The notes under the pieces: model-generated
Told to the model about the DNA's origin: nothing
The model's database searches: none
Seen by the model: the letters and a program-made list of their open reading frames with translations, nothing else
DNA from: an uncultured Eubacteriales bacterium
GTDB lineage: Bacteria > Bacillota > Clostridia > Oscillospirales > UMGS1783
Direction of reading: 5' to 3'
Assembly (NCBI GenBank): GCA_934456365.1
Contig: CAKSHC010000009.1
Location: 1 to 64,000 of the forward strand
Length of the DNA: 64,000 bases
In this document: piece by piece, positions 31,576 to 39,667 of the stretch
Layout: every line of letters starts with the position of its first letter
Numbering within the stretch: the first letter of the stretch is position 1
Program-made: the position numbers and the translations under genes

Positions 31576-32502
31576 TTATTTGTTTTTCTCTTTGGATCGC
31601 TTGTCGTTGATGATCGCCATGTGCTCCGCCGTGATGAGCGTCACCCCATGCTCCTTGGCCCAGGCCACGCACCCCTTGAGCGCCGTCGGCAAAAAGATCC
31701 GCGGCACCCGCACCAGACAGGCGCAGGCCTCGTCGGTGAATTTCACGGTGTCGTCGATCCGGTCGGCCGCGTAGCGCACCGAGGAAACCGTCGTCGCCCG
31801 CATCGGCAGAAGCTCCGGGATCGCCCGACGATGCTTCATATACCAGAAATTCTTGCTGTCGCGATAGCCGTAGTCCACCGGAACGGACGGGAAATCGCAG
31901 GCCCGCACCCCATTGACGATGGCGTTGTAGTATTTCTCCTTCATCAGGATCTTATCGATCTTCAGAATGAAGGTCGCCCCGAATTTGGAGGTGATCCCGT
32001 TGAAATCGTGGTAGGGCGGCTCATAGCCCTCCAGCTGGCCCGGCTGGCAGTCCTGCGCGTGATCCAGCTCGCGCACCCAGGTGCATTCGATCACCTGAAA
32101 CGCGTCGCGCAAAACCAGAGGGTATTCCCCCGCCGGATCCGCCTCGGCCCGCAGCCCCGGCTCGAGGACATAGTTGCATTTGGGCATCTTCTCCTCCGGC
32201 GTGTCCCCCGGCCAGCTCAGCTTCACTGCTTCCTTGAAAAATTTCCGATTGTCCGGAATAAAGTTGAGCGCGCACTTGCCGGTGCGCAGGATGTTCTGCG
32301 CCGTGTTGGAGGAATTGCGGCAGTTGAGAAGCATGGCATAGAAATCCTTCCCGGCCACATAGTAAGGCTGCACCAGACTGTATGGGCCGAGCGTGGTCTT
32401 TCCGTCCGGCGTCAGCGTGCTGATGATCACCGTCGGCATCGGAAAGAAAAGCGAGGTCTGATAGAAGTTGTCCACAATGCGAAGATCCTTGAAGCTGCTC
32501 AT
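31576..32502 (-). CDS. Flavin reductase-like FMN-binding split-barrel protein
   Basis: 308 residues. The first 190 match the flavin-reductase-like fold: FPMPTVIISTLTPDGKTTLG, PYSLVQPYYVAGKDFYAMLL, NCRNSSNTAQNILRTGKCAL and an ECTWVRELDHAQD strand. The tail (190-308) is longer than in simple flavin reductases and ends in a Lys-rich stretch. It probably binds FMN and either supplies reduced flavin or reduces a substrate itself. Two ATGs compete: at 32508 the AGGAG is only 1-2 bp away, while at 32502 (MSSFKDL) the spacing is 7, so 32502 is chosen. It directly follows the tetR stop. Confidence 0.88.
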   Translation of the reverse strand: MSSFKDLRIVDNFYQTSLFFPMPTVIISTLTPDGKTTLGPYSLVQPYYVAGKDFYAMLLNCRNSSNTAQNILRTGKCALNFIPDNRKFFKEAVKLSWPGDTPEEKMPKCNYVLEPGLRAEADPAGEYPLVLRDAFQVIECTWVRELDHAQDCQPGQLEGYEPPYHDFNGITSKFGATFILKIDKILMKEKYYNAIVNGVRACDFPSVPVDYGYRDSKNFWYMKHRRAIPELLPMRATTVSSVRYAADRIDDTVKFTDEACACLVRVPRIFLPTALKGCVAWAKEHGVTLITAEHMAIINDKRSKEKNK

Positions 32503-32504
32503 GT

Positions 32505-33029
32505 TCATTCTCCTTTTTCCTGCAAAAATTTTTTCATTAGCTTTTCCAGAACCGGGAAATCCCATCCCTCTGTCGTGCCTGTCAGATAAAGCTGCGCCGC
32601 CGCCGTGCGCTCCGGCTCGGGGATCGCCCGTTCGCCCGTCGCGTCCAAAGCCTGCGCCACCTGCTCCCGCAGGCGCGCGTGCCACTGCGCATAGTGCGAA
32701 AAAACAGCCGCCGATTCGCTCTCGCCGAAGATGGGCCGGTATTTCTCCTGAAAAGCCGCCAGCTCTTCATACACCCCCCGCAGCCCCGCCATCCGGTCTC
32801 CCGCCTGCGCCGCCCGGCGCATCTGCGAAAGCGCTTTGGTCCAGTCCTCTAAAATGATCTGCGCCGTCAGAACCTCTTTCGAGGGAAAATAGTTGTAAAC
32901 CGTCCCCGTCGCCATCCGGCAGCGCTTGGCCACATCCCGGATGTTCAGCCGCCGATACCCCTGCGAAAAAAGCATCTCCCTCGCTTCTTCCAAAAGCCGC
33001 TCCTTCGCATGCTCAATGATCTTCGGCAT
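32505..33029 (-). CDS. TetR/AcrR family regulator
   Basis: 174 residues. Helix-turn-helix at about 10-55: LLEEAREMLFSQGYRRLNIR, DVAKRCRMATGTVYNYFPSK. ATG 33029 has GGGGTGAGG 3-5 bp ahead. The gene leads a five-gene operon (flavoprotein, SDR, DUF1295, membrane protein) and its leader holds a perfect palindrome TATGAAC-ct-GTTCATA directly after the -10 box, so autorepression of the whole operon is likely. The inducer would be a substrate or analogue of the operon's enzymes. Confidence 0.94.
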   Translation of the reverse strand: MPKIIEHAKERLLEEAREMLFSQGYRRLNIRDVAKRCRMATGTVYNYFPSKEVLTAQIILEDWTKALSQMRRAAQAGDRMAGLRGVYEELAAFQEKYRPIFGESESAAVFSHYAQWHARLREQVAQALDATGERAIPEPERTAAAQLYLTGTTEGWDFPVLEKLMKKFLQEKGE

Positions 33030-33043
33030 AGCCTCACCCCTTT

Positions 33044-33059
33044 TATGAACCTGTTCATA
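33044..33059. promoter_or_regulatory. Perfect palindrome TATGAACCTGTTCATA, TetR operator
   Basis: 16-bp perfect dyad between the -10 (33063-33068) and the ribosome site of tetR; placement and symmetry fit a TetR operator. Confidence 0.75.
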
Positions 33060-33062
33060 TAA

Positions 33063-33090
33063 AGTATATGCCCCTTTTTCCAAAAAAACA
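33063..33090 (-). promoter_or_regulatory. Promoter of the tetR-SDR-DUF1295 operon
   Basis: Minus strand TTGTTT (33085-33090), 16-bp spacer, TATACT (33063-33068). Confidence 0.6.
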
Positions 33091-33102
33091 AGAGGCAAAG
33101 CG

Positions 33103-33136
33103 CGCAAAAAAGCGCCGTAAAAACGGCGCTTTTTTG
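33103..33136. terminator. Terminator between oleate hydratase and the tetR operon
   Basis: AAAAAAGCGCCGT-aaaa-ACGGCGCTTTTTT; follows oleate hydratase on the minus strand. Confidence 0.9.
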
Positions 33137-33147
33137 GATAACATGAT

Positions 33148-34938
33148 TCAGATCAGACCGCTTTGCTGCAAAAGCAGCTCCACATCCGTCCCCTTCACCT
33201 TTTTCAGAACCATCTTCAAGGCCTCCTTCTCCCCGAAGGAAAGCTTGGCCTCGCTCAGAGGCTTCTTGTCCAAAGCATAGTAGCAGGCCTTCAGAAGCTC
33301 GCGCACATCGTATTGGCTGCCCCAAACCTCGGGCACTCCGCGGTCCACATTCAGAAGCGTGTACACCGCTTCCATCCCGGTGCGCATGGAATATTCGATG
33401 GTGAAGATGGTGTCGCGCGGCGTTTCGGCAAACTGACCGATAAACGCGAAGTTCACCGCTCCCTCCGGCACCACGCGCGGCCGATCCTCGTTTTTGCGCG
33501 GCTGGAAGAAAGCGTTGATGTAGGGCATAAAGCAGGTCGTGGTGTTGCAGGCCTGCAGGGCCAGCTCGTTGATCTCGGCCGCCGGCACCCCGATGTGGTA
33601 AAGCCACTCCCGGCAAACCTCCTCGCCGGTGCAGTCGCGCATGGCCTTGCGCACATAATTGCCCTCGCGGGTGGTGTTGAGCCCGTAAAGCCAGACCAGC
33701 ACGGCGTTTTTATCCTGCGCCTTAAACTGCGGCTGACGGTTGATCGTCCAGGAAAGATACCAGTTGTCCGCGCTGTCGCGCACCGTCACGATCCCCCCGG
33801 TCGTCACCTTGCCCGTGCGCGGATCGCGCTTGCAGATGTCCATGATCCGCCGGATCACACGCTCGTCGGAGGTCTGAATGGTCGCGCTCATCCAGCAGGT
33901 CTCCTCCGGATGCGAGCAGAAGGCCTCGGGCCGCCCAAACTCCCCGTGCGTCGCCTGGCGGGCAATGTTTTTCCAAAGATCCCAGGAATCGCCCTCACCG
34001 GCGCGCACCTGCGAAAGATCGGGCGCATGATGCTGATCGCCGTAACAGGTCGTGTCGGTGCAGCAGCCGTTGGTGATAAACACGAGATCGTCCTCCAAAA
34101 GATCGATCGTCTGCTGCTTCCCGTCGCGCAGATACACGATCTGCCGCGCCACCCGCCGGTCGTCCACCTTCTCGATGACCACGTTTTTCACATCCATCCC
34201 GTATTCGATCTGCACCCCGTGCGCCTCCAGATAGCGCACCAGCGGCAGGATCAGGCTCTCATACTGATTGTAGCGGGTAAAGCGCAGCGCGCTGAAATCC
34301 GGAAGCCCGTCGATGTGGTGCACATACCGGCAAAGATACCGCTTCATCTCCAGAGCGCTCGACCAGCGCTGGAAGGCAAACATCGTCTGCCAGTAAAGCC
34401 AGAAGTTGGTGCCCCAGAAGGAATCCGGCAAAACATCGGAGATCTTCTTGTCCTCCAGCTCCTTTTCGGGCGTCAGGAAAAGCTTGGAAAGCGCCAGCGC
34501 CGATTCCTTATCGAGGTTGAACTTGCCGTCGGTGTGCGCGTCCGCCCCGCAGCGCTCGGTCGCCCGGCAAAGCGAATAGTTCGGATCGTGCTTGTTGAGC
34601 CGGTAATATTCGTCCAGAACCGATAAGCCCGGCTCCTCCAGGGAAGGAACGTCGCGGAAGATGTCCCACATCACCTCAAAATGATTGTCCATCTCGCGCC
34701 CGCCGCGCATATAGAAGCCCTTGGTCACATCCCGGCGCCCGTCGCAGCTGCCGCCCGCCAGATCGATCTTCTCCAGCAGATGGATGTGCTCTCCCTTCAT
34801 CTGCCCGTCGCGCACCAGATAAAAGGCCGCCGACAATCCGGCCAGCCCTGTCCCGATGATGTAGGCCGATTTCCGATCCACTCCCTCCGGCTTCTCCGGA
34901 CGGGCAAACGATTCATAGGTTCCTGCCGAGTAATACAT
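33148..34938 (-). CDS. ohyA: Oleate hydratase (myosin-cross-reactive antigen family)
   Basis: 596 residues, the expected length. FAD-binding start SAYIIGTGLAGLSAAFYLVR; the hallmark FYMRGGREMDNHFEVMWD, with the RGGRE loop holding the catalytic Glu; then SFWGTNFWLYWQTMFAFQRW, NGCCTDTTCYGDQ and PYINAFFQPRKNEDRP. These enzymes add water across the cis-9 double bond of oleic acid to give 10-hydroxystearate and act on other unsaturated fatty acids, a detoxification trait of gut bacteria. ATG 34938 has AAAGGAGG 9 bp ahead; an earlier in-frame start at 35040 crosses the promoter (TATACT at about 34971). It is a single gene next to two tetR genes. Confidence 0.96.
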   Translation of the reverse strand: MYYSAGTYESFARPEKPEGVDRKSAYIIGTGLAGLSAAFYLVRDGQMKGEHIHLLEKIDLAGGSCDGRRDVTKGFYMRGGREMDNHFEVMWDIFRDVPSLEEPGLSVLDEYYRLNKHDPNYSLCRATERCGADAHTDGKFNLDKESALALSKLFLTPEKELEDKKISDVLPDSFWGTNFWLYWQTMFAFQRWSSALEMKRYLCRYVHHIDGLPDFSALRFTRYNQYESLILPLVRYLEAHGVQIEYGMDVKNVVIEKVDDRRVARQIVYLRDGKQQTIDLLEDDLVFITNGCCTDTTCYGDQHHAPDLSQVRAGEGDSWDLWKNIARQATHGEFGRPEAFCSHPEETCWMSATIQTSDERVIRRIMDICKRDPRTGKVTTGGIVTVRDSADNWYLSWTINRQPQFKAQDKNAVLVWLYGLNTTREGNYVRKAMRDCTGEEVCREWLYHIGVPAAEINELALQACNTTTCFMPYINAFFQPRKNEDRPRVVPEGAVNFAFIGQFAETPRDTIFTIEYSMRTGMEAVYTLLNVDRGVPEVWGSQYDVRELLKACYYALDKKPLSEAKLSFGEKEALKMVLKKVKGTDVELLLQQSGLI

Positions 34939-35009
34939 AAAGCGTGCCTCCTTTTTGAATTCTGTCTTCAGTATAGTCCTTTTTCCGGAAAGCACCATAA
35001 ACAGAAACC

Positions 35010-35038
35010 GCCCCGTGACGGAAATTCCATCACGGGGC
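35010..35038 (-). terminator. Hairpin after the tetR gene at 35059
   Basis: GCCCCGTGA/TCACGGGGC with inner GGAA/TTCC pairing: an almost complete 29-bp palindrome, followed on the minus strand by GGTTTCTGTTT. It reads as a terminator; it also lies some 70-100 bp upstream of the oleate hydratase start and could be an operator. Confidence 0.6.
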
Positions 35039-35058
35039 AAAATCTGGTTAAATTTTTA

Positions 35059-35640
35059 TCACTTCGCGCTTTTTGATGGGCCGGCGTCGATCCGCAGCCG
35101 GGAAAGCGCCAGCCGGATGTCGCCGCGGATGACCAAAGCCAGCTTTTCCACGATCGCTTCCGGCTCTTCCTTCAGATCGACTGCGATCCAGTCCAGCATC
35201 AGCCCGACAAAGATGTAGGAATAAATACGGGCGATCCAGGCCTTGTCCTCCTCCCGCACCGTCATCCCGCAGGCCTGCTCCTCCACCACCCCGCGCACCA
35301 GTCCGGCGATCAGCGGATCCAGATAGCGCTCCACCCGCTCCCGGCTCACACAGCGGTACACATTGAGGATAAAGGGCTTGTTGTCTCTCACCGCATGAAA
35401 GATCTGCACAAAGCCCTCTTCCCAGGTCGCCCCCGTCTTTTTATCCTGAAGCGCCCGGGTCGCGTCCTCCACACAGCTCCATTCCACCAGATCGTAAATA
35501 TCCTTGAAATGGTAGTAGAAGGTCATGCGGTTGATCCCGCAGTCCTCCGTGATGTCCGAAATGGTGATCTTATTGAGCGGTTTTTGAAGAAGCAGGTTCT
35601 TCAAAGAGGCCTCCAGCGCCCGCTTGGTGATCTGCGACAT
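35059..35640 (-). CDS. TetR family regulator (DhaS-like, TetR_C_7-type)
   Basis: 193 residues. The DNA-binding part is SQITKRALEASLKNLLLQKP, LNKITISDITEDCGINRMTFYYHFKDIYDLVEW, typical of the DhaS-like branch with FYYHFKD. The C-terminal domain contains FILNVYRCVSRE and a hydrophobic helix SYIFVGLMLDWIAVDL. It begins 3 bp after the aconitase X small-subunit gene, with GGGGTGAG as ribosome site, so it is the last gene of the ene-reductase/aconitase X operon. It is well placed to control that operon and the adjacent oleate hydratase gene. Confidence 0.93.
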   Translation of the reverse strand: MSQITKRALEASLKNLLLQKPLNKITISDITEDCGINRMTFYYHFKDIYDLVEWSCVEDATRALQDKKTGATWEEGFVQIFHAVRDNKPFILNVYRCVSRERVERYLDPLIAGLVRGVVEEQACGMTVREEDKAWIARIYSYIFVGLMLDWIAVDLKEEPEAIVEKLALVIRGDIRLALSRLRIDAGPSKSAK

Positions 35641-35643
35641 GGC

Positions 35644-36087
35644 TCACCCCACCGCAACCCGGCCGTCCGGATGAATGGTGATGCTCATCCCATCCTCCAC
35701 ATAGGAAAGGAATTCCTCCCCCAGCGAATCGATCACCGGCAAAGGATGCCCCTCCAGCCACACGTCCGAAAGCACAGCCCCCGCCGCTGCCAGAGAATCG
35801 ATCGGCTCCGAAAAGAGCAGACAGGCCGGCTGCCGCCCCATCGCGCAGGCGCAGTAAAGCACCAGCCCGCCCGTCGTCGAGCCAATGGTGCGCGGCAGGC
35901 AAAGCGCCTTGCCCAGCATCTTCTTGCCGTAAAGATCGGGGTTGTTCTGATCCCCGCAGGTCGCCTCCTTGTCGCCGAACTGCAAAGCCTTCTGGAAGGA
36001 GGCCAGCGTGTTGAGCCCGCCGTGAGATACCAGCGCGGGCGCCGTCAGGCTCCCTGCCGCCACCACGCGTCCCTGAAATTCCTTCAT
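35644..36087 (-). CDS. Aconitase X small (swivel, DUF126) subunit
   Basis: 147 residues. FQGRVVAAGSLTAPALVSHGGLN, NPDLYGKKMLGKALCLPRTIGSTTGGLVL and MGRQPACLLFSEPIDSLAAAGAVL match DUF126, the swivelling domain of aconitase X; the Ser in PxxxGSTTG is the expected catalytic base loop. It forms the active enzyme with the large subunit encoded immediately upstream (gap 1 bp). Known bacterial AcnX enzymes dehydrate cis-3-hydroxy-L-proline; archaeal ones dehydrate mevalonate 5-phosphate. Which applies here is open. Confidence 0.9.
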   Translation of the reverse strand: MKEFQGRVVAAGSLTAPALVSHGGLNTLASFQKALQFGDKEATCGDQNNPDLYGKKMLGKALCLPRTIGSTTGGLVLYCACAMGRQPACLLFSEPIDSLAAAGAVLSDVWLEGHPLPVIDSLGEEFLSYVEDGMSITIHPDGRVAVG

Positions 36088-36088
36088 C

Positions 36089-37372
36089 TTATTTGCCCCC
36101 CTTCGTGATCTGCTCTAAGATCTCGTCGTCGGTGTAGTAGCGCGCGCTCGTGTAGGTGCGCAGCTTGTTGCTCGAGGTGATCACCGGCATGCTCGTGCTC
36201 AAAGGATTGTTCATATACATCAGCGGGCAGATATAGCTCGTGACCACTCCCATCGCCCGCAGCTTCGCCCCGCGCGGCGTCTTCTCAAATTCGCGCAGCA
36301 CCGCCGGCGCCGCCGTAAACACCGTCGGGATCGCCACCTTCTCGCGCCCGGCCTCCGAAAGCGCCTTCTCCAGCCGATCCGTCCAGCTCTCCAGCTGATT
36401 GAGGCTCATGTGCGGGCAGCCCATAAAGCAGAGCTTCGGCCGCGCGTCCTTGTTTTTCCAGATCACAGGATAGGAATCGTAAACCCGCTGCAATTCCGCG
36501 TCGTCCACCACATAAACCTTCGCGCCCTCGCGGATCAGGCTCTCGCCCAGTTCACAGGCCTCCGGCGTGATGTTCTCCACATGATAAAGCCCCACGGCCC
36601 CGTTGGAAGCCGTCGCCGCCCCAAAGTCCTTGAGATAGGTCTTGGCGTCGTCGTCAAGCTGCCCCAGCCAGCGGTCCAGCCCCTTGATGTAGGGCACATC
36701 CTCCATCACCTTCATGCCGATCGCCGAGCCCAGAAGCTGCGCCTCCGGCTTTTTGGTGGTGCGGATCTCCACGATCCAGTCGGCCTTGCGCCCCTCGTCC
36801 TTCAAAAGCCCGAAGGAGGGCACATACCCCACGATCGAGCCCATCAGATCGATGATCCCCGAGTTGCGGTTGCATCGCGCCCCGAGCACCGAGTTGGCAT
36901 ACACCACCGCAGACGACTCCGACCAGGACAAAACATCGCCCTTCTTCGGCGTGTTGCCCACCTCTTTCATGTAGCAGGTGCAGGTGAAGGCATCGTCATC
37001 CATCAGACCGAGCTTTTTGAGCTGCCCTTCGTAGAAATCCTGCTTGGTATACATAAACTTGCGAAACACCAGATTCTGCAGAAAGCTCGCCGGCACATTC
37101 TTGTCCAAAGGCCGCGGGTCGGCCGAGAATTTCTGCGAGGAAACCTCGCCCGCCGCCAGGATCTGATCCATCAGCGCATACACAGGCCCCAATGCCTTGA
37201 GCCCGAAGGAAGTCACCAGATGGTTGTATTCGCTCGTCACCGGCACCATCTCGTCCGCGCCGAAAAGCTCGCCGTAGCGCACCATCGTTTCCATCACCTT
37301 GGCCATCGTTTCGCCCTTTTCGCCGCGCAGAATGGCCGCCTGCTCGTCCGTCAGCCGCATCTTCGTTTCCAT
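36089..37372 (-). CDS. Aconitase X catalytic (DUF521) large subunit
   Basis: 427 residues. MRLTDEQAAILRGEKGETMA is the family start; the iron or Fe-S site is formed by the Cys in TCTCYMKE, GARCNRNSGI and FMGCPHMSLNQ. Other landmarks are SWSESSAVVYANSVLGAR and MGVVTSYICPLMYMNNP. The gene is separate from DUF126, as in most bacterial type II AcnX. ATG 37372 is used (weak AAAGG site 11-12 bp ahead); Met5 at 37360 is an alternative. It follows an ene-reductase gene by 17 bp, so a dehydrated product may be the reductase substrate. Confidence 0.92.
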   Translation of the reverse strand: METKMRLTDEQAAILRGEKGETMAKVMETMVRYGELFGADEMVPVTSEYNHLVTSFGLKALGPVYALMDQILAAGEVSSQKFSADPRPLDKNVPASFLQNLVFRKFMYTKQDFYEGQLKKLGLMDDDAFTCTCYMKEVGNTPKKGDVLSWSESSAVVYANSVLGARCNRNSGIIDLMGSIVGYVPSFGLLKDEGRKADWIVEIRTTKKPEAQLLGSAIGMKVMEDVPYIKGLDRWLGQLDDDAKTYLKDFGAATASNGAVGLYHVENITPEACELGESLIREGAKVYVVDDAELQRVYDSYPVIWKNKDARPKLCFMGCPHMSLNQLESWTDRLEKALSEAGREKVAIPTVFTAAPAVLREFEKTPRGAKLRAMGVVTSYICPLMYMNNPLSTSMPVITSSNKLRTYTSARYYTDDEILEQITKGGK

Positions 37373-37389
37373 TGTTTCCGCCGCCTTTC

Positions 37390-39441
37390 TCAAATTTTCA
37401 TGGCCGCTTCGTAAGCGCCCCAGATCACTGTGCGCAGGTTGCCCACCTCGCGGCAGTCGCCCACCAGCTGCATTCCGCTCCCCTTCTTGGTCAAAGGCGC
37501 CGGGATCGAGCCCGCGCAGCTGATCACCGAATCGCAGGCGATCTCCACCTCGCTCCCGTCCTTGCGGGTGCAGAGAATGCTCCCGTCGCGCACCTCCTTC
37601 AGAGTCGTCTCCAGATAAACGGGAACCTCCTTCCAGGCAAACCATTCGCGCAGATACGAGGAGTTTGCCAAACAAACCCCCTTCTGACTCACCAGATCGT
37701 CCTTCATCTCCACGATCAAAGGCTTCTTGCCCTGCAAAGCCAGCTCATAGGCGATCTCCGAACCGGTCAGCCCGCCGCCGATCACCGCAACCGTCTCGCC
37801 CACCGGCGCGCCGCGCAGGAAATCGCAGGCCTCCACCATCTTCTCATAGCCGGGCACCCGCCGCAAAAGCCGCGGCACCGCCCCCGTCGCCACGATCACC
37901 GGCCCCGAAAGCGCCGAAAGATCCGTGATCTCCTCGTTGAGATGCACCTCGATCTTCAAAAGCTCCATCTGCCGGCGATACCAAGCCAGAAGCTCGCGCA
38001 GCTTGCCCTTGTAGGATTCGGCGCTCGCCGCAATGAAGGTGCCGCCCAGCTCGGAAGCCTTTTCATGCAGGATCGGATTGTGGCCGCGCAGCTTCAGAAC
38101 CCGCGCCGCCTCCATGCCCCCGATGCCGCCGCCGACGATGTGAACCGTCCGGGGCTGCCGGGCCGGCTCGATGTGGTGCTTGCCCCACTGCATCATCTCG
38201 GCATTGACCGCGCACCGCGCCAGATGCAGACTGTCGGAAAGATCCTGATCGTTGGGCACTCCCTTGTAATGACACATGTTGAAGCAGCCGTTGTGGCAGA
38301 GAATGCAGGGACGAATATCCTCCTCCCGCCCCTCGGCCAGCTTCCGGATCCATTCCGGATCCGCCAGAAACTGCCGGGCAAACCCCGCGCCGTCCAGCCG
38401 CCCGGCCGCCACCGATTCGGCAGCCGCCGCAGGCGTGAGCCGCCCCGCCGCGATCACCGGGATGTCCACGAACCGGCGAATGTGCTCCACGTCCGCCAGA
38501 TTGCAGTTTTCCGGCATGTAGATCGGCGGATGTGCCCAGTACCAGGCGTCGTAGGTGCCGTTGTCGCAGTTGAGGCAGTCGTAGCCGGCCTCCTGCAGAT
38601 AGCGGGCCGCCCGCTCCGATTCCTCCAGATCGCGCCCCACCTCGGTGTAGTCCTCGCCCGGCAAGGCCCCCTGCCGGAAGCCCTTCGTCTTGGAGACCAC
38701 ACTGTAGCGCAGCGAAACCGGGAAATCCGCCCCGCAGGCCTTCTTGATCGCCTGCACGATCTCCACCGGGAACCGGTAGCGGTTTTCAAAGGAACCGCCG
38801 TATTCGTCGGTCCGCTTGTTGACATACCCCAAAGTGAACTGATCGAGCAAATATCCCTCGTGCACCGCGTGGACCTCCACACCGTCCACCCCGGCATCCT
38901 TCAGAAGCCGGGAGCACTCGGCAAAGGATTCGATAAACTGCGCGATCTCCTCGCGGGTCATCGCCCGGGAAGGCACCTTATCCGACCATCGGTTGGGCGA
39001 GGGCGAGGCCGACGCCGTGATCTTGTCCAGATCCATAAAGGGCTTGCTCAAAACCCGCAAAGCCTTGTTGGTGTAAAGCTTTTCCATCATGGCGCTGATG
39101 GTGAAGGAGCGGCCGAACCCGGCCGTGAGCTGCACAAAAAGCTTGGCGCCCGTCTTGTGAAACTCCGGCATCCATTTCTTCAGATCGGCATACATCTTCT
39201 TGTTCTTATGCAGCCACTGCCCGAACATCGGATTGTAAACCGGCTGGCAGCCCGGCAGCACAAGCCCCGCGCCGTTTTTCGCCGCCTCCAAAACAAAGCG
39301 AGCACCGTCCTTGTCAAAATGGTTCTTCTCCATCCAGCCGAACAGATCGGTGCCTCCCATGCTCGTCACCACGAAACGGTTCTTGATCTCGCAGTTTCCG
39401 ATCTTCCAGGGGGTAAACAGCGGTTCCAGGTTTTGCTTCAT
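37390..39441 (-). CDS. Old-yellow-enzyme-type NADH:flavin oxidoreductase with 4Fe-4S and FAD domains
   Basis: 683 residues, the 2,4-dienoyl-CoA reductase/BaiCD/BaiH architecture. N-terminal FMN TIM barrel (1-370): VVTSMGGTDLFGW, GVDGVEVHAVHEGYLLDQFT, NKRTDEYGGSFENRYRFP, IPVIAAGRLTP. A cluster CILCHNGC plus a later Cys (LARCAVN) binds 4Fe-4S. The C-terminal half has two Rossmann loops, VHIVGGGIGGMEAARVL (FAD) and VAVIGGGLTGSEIAYEL (NAD(P)H). Such enzymes reduce activated C=C bonds in enoates, bile acids or steroids. The usual HGAH is HAVH here. ATG 39441 has GGAGG 8-9 bp ahead; promoter at 39480-39507. First gene of the AcnX operon. Confidence 0.93.
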   Translation of the reverse strand: MKQNLEPLFTPWKIGNCEIKNRFVVTSMGGTDLFGWMEKNHFDKDGARFVLEAAKNGAGLVLPGCQPVYNPMFGQWLHKNKKMYADLKKWMPEFHKTGAKLFVQLTAGFGRSFTISAMMEKLYTNKALRVLSKPFMDLDKITASASPSPNRWSDKVPSRAMTREEIAQFIESFAECSRLLKDAGVDGVEVHAVHEGYLLDQFTLGYVNKRTDEYGGSFENRYRFPVEIVQAIKKACGADFPVSLRYSVVSKTKGFRQGALPGEDYTEVGRDLEESERAARYLQEAGYDCLNCDNGTYDAWYWAHPPIYMPENCNLADVEHIRRFVDIPVIAAGRLTPAAAAESVAAGRLDGAGFARQFLADPEWIRKLAEGREEDIRPCILCHNGCFNMCHYKGVPNDQDLSDSLHLARCAVNAEMMQWGKHHIEPARQPRTVHIVGGGIGGMEAARVLKLRGHNPILHEKASELGGTFIAASAESYKGKLRELLAWYRRQMELLKIEVHLNEEITDLSALSGPVIVATGAVPRLLRRVPGYEKMVEACDFLRGAPVGETVAVIGGGLTGSEIAYELALQGKKPLIVEMKDDLVSQKGVCLANSSYLREWFAWKEVPVYLETTLKEVRDGSILCTRKDGSEVEIACDSVISCAGSIPAPLTKKGSGMQLVGDCREVGNLRTVIWGAYEAAMKI

Positions 39442-39479
39442 GATCGCATCCTCCGTTTTCTTTAGAAAAATCCATTTTT

Positions 39480-39507
39480 ATTATATAATATCCATGAAAA
39501 ATTTCAA
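39480..39507 (-). promoter_or_regulatory. Promoter of the ene-reductase/aconitase X operon
   Basis: Minus strand TTGAAA (39502-39507), 16-bp spacer, TATAAT (39480-39485). The rest of the space 39508-39625 is AT-rich and shows nothing else. Confidence 0.75.
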
Positions 39508-39625
39508 GTTTTTTCCCGAAAAACAGAAAATTTTTCGTATCCCGCTCCCCCGTTACCTCAAACAGACCGCACAGCTTTCCTAAGCGCAGTCCCGCCCCGG
39601 AAATCCGCCCCTTTCACGAGCTTTG

Positions 39626-39667
39626 AAAAACACCCTGCAAGCACCAAAATCCTTGCAGGGTGTTTTT
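39626..39667. terminator. Terminator overlapping the helicase stop codon
   Basis: AAAAACACCCTGCAAG and CTTGCAGGGTGTTTTT form a perfect 16-bp stem with a 10-base loop. The T-tract overlaps the stop of the leftward helicase gene. Confidence 0.88.

Noticed and set aside
37372..39465. A rightward 697-codon open frame opposite the ene-reductase gene
   Set aside because: It mirrors a complete old-yellow-enzyme-type gene and has no ribosome site or recognisable domain.
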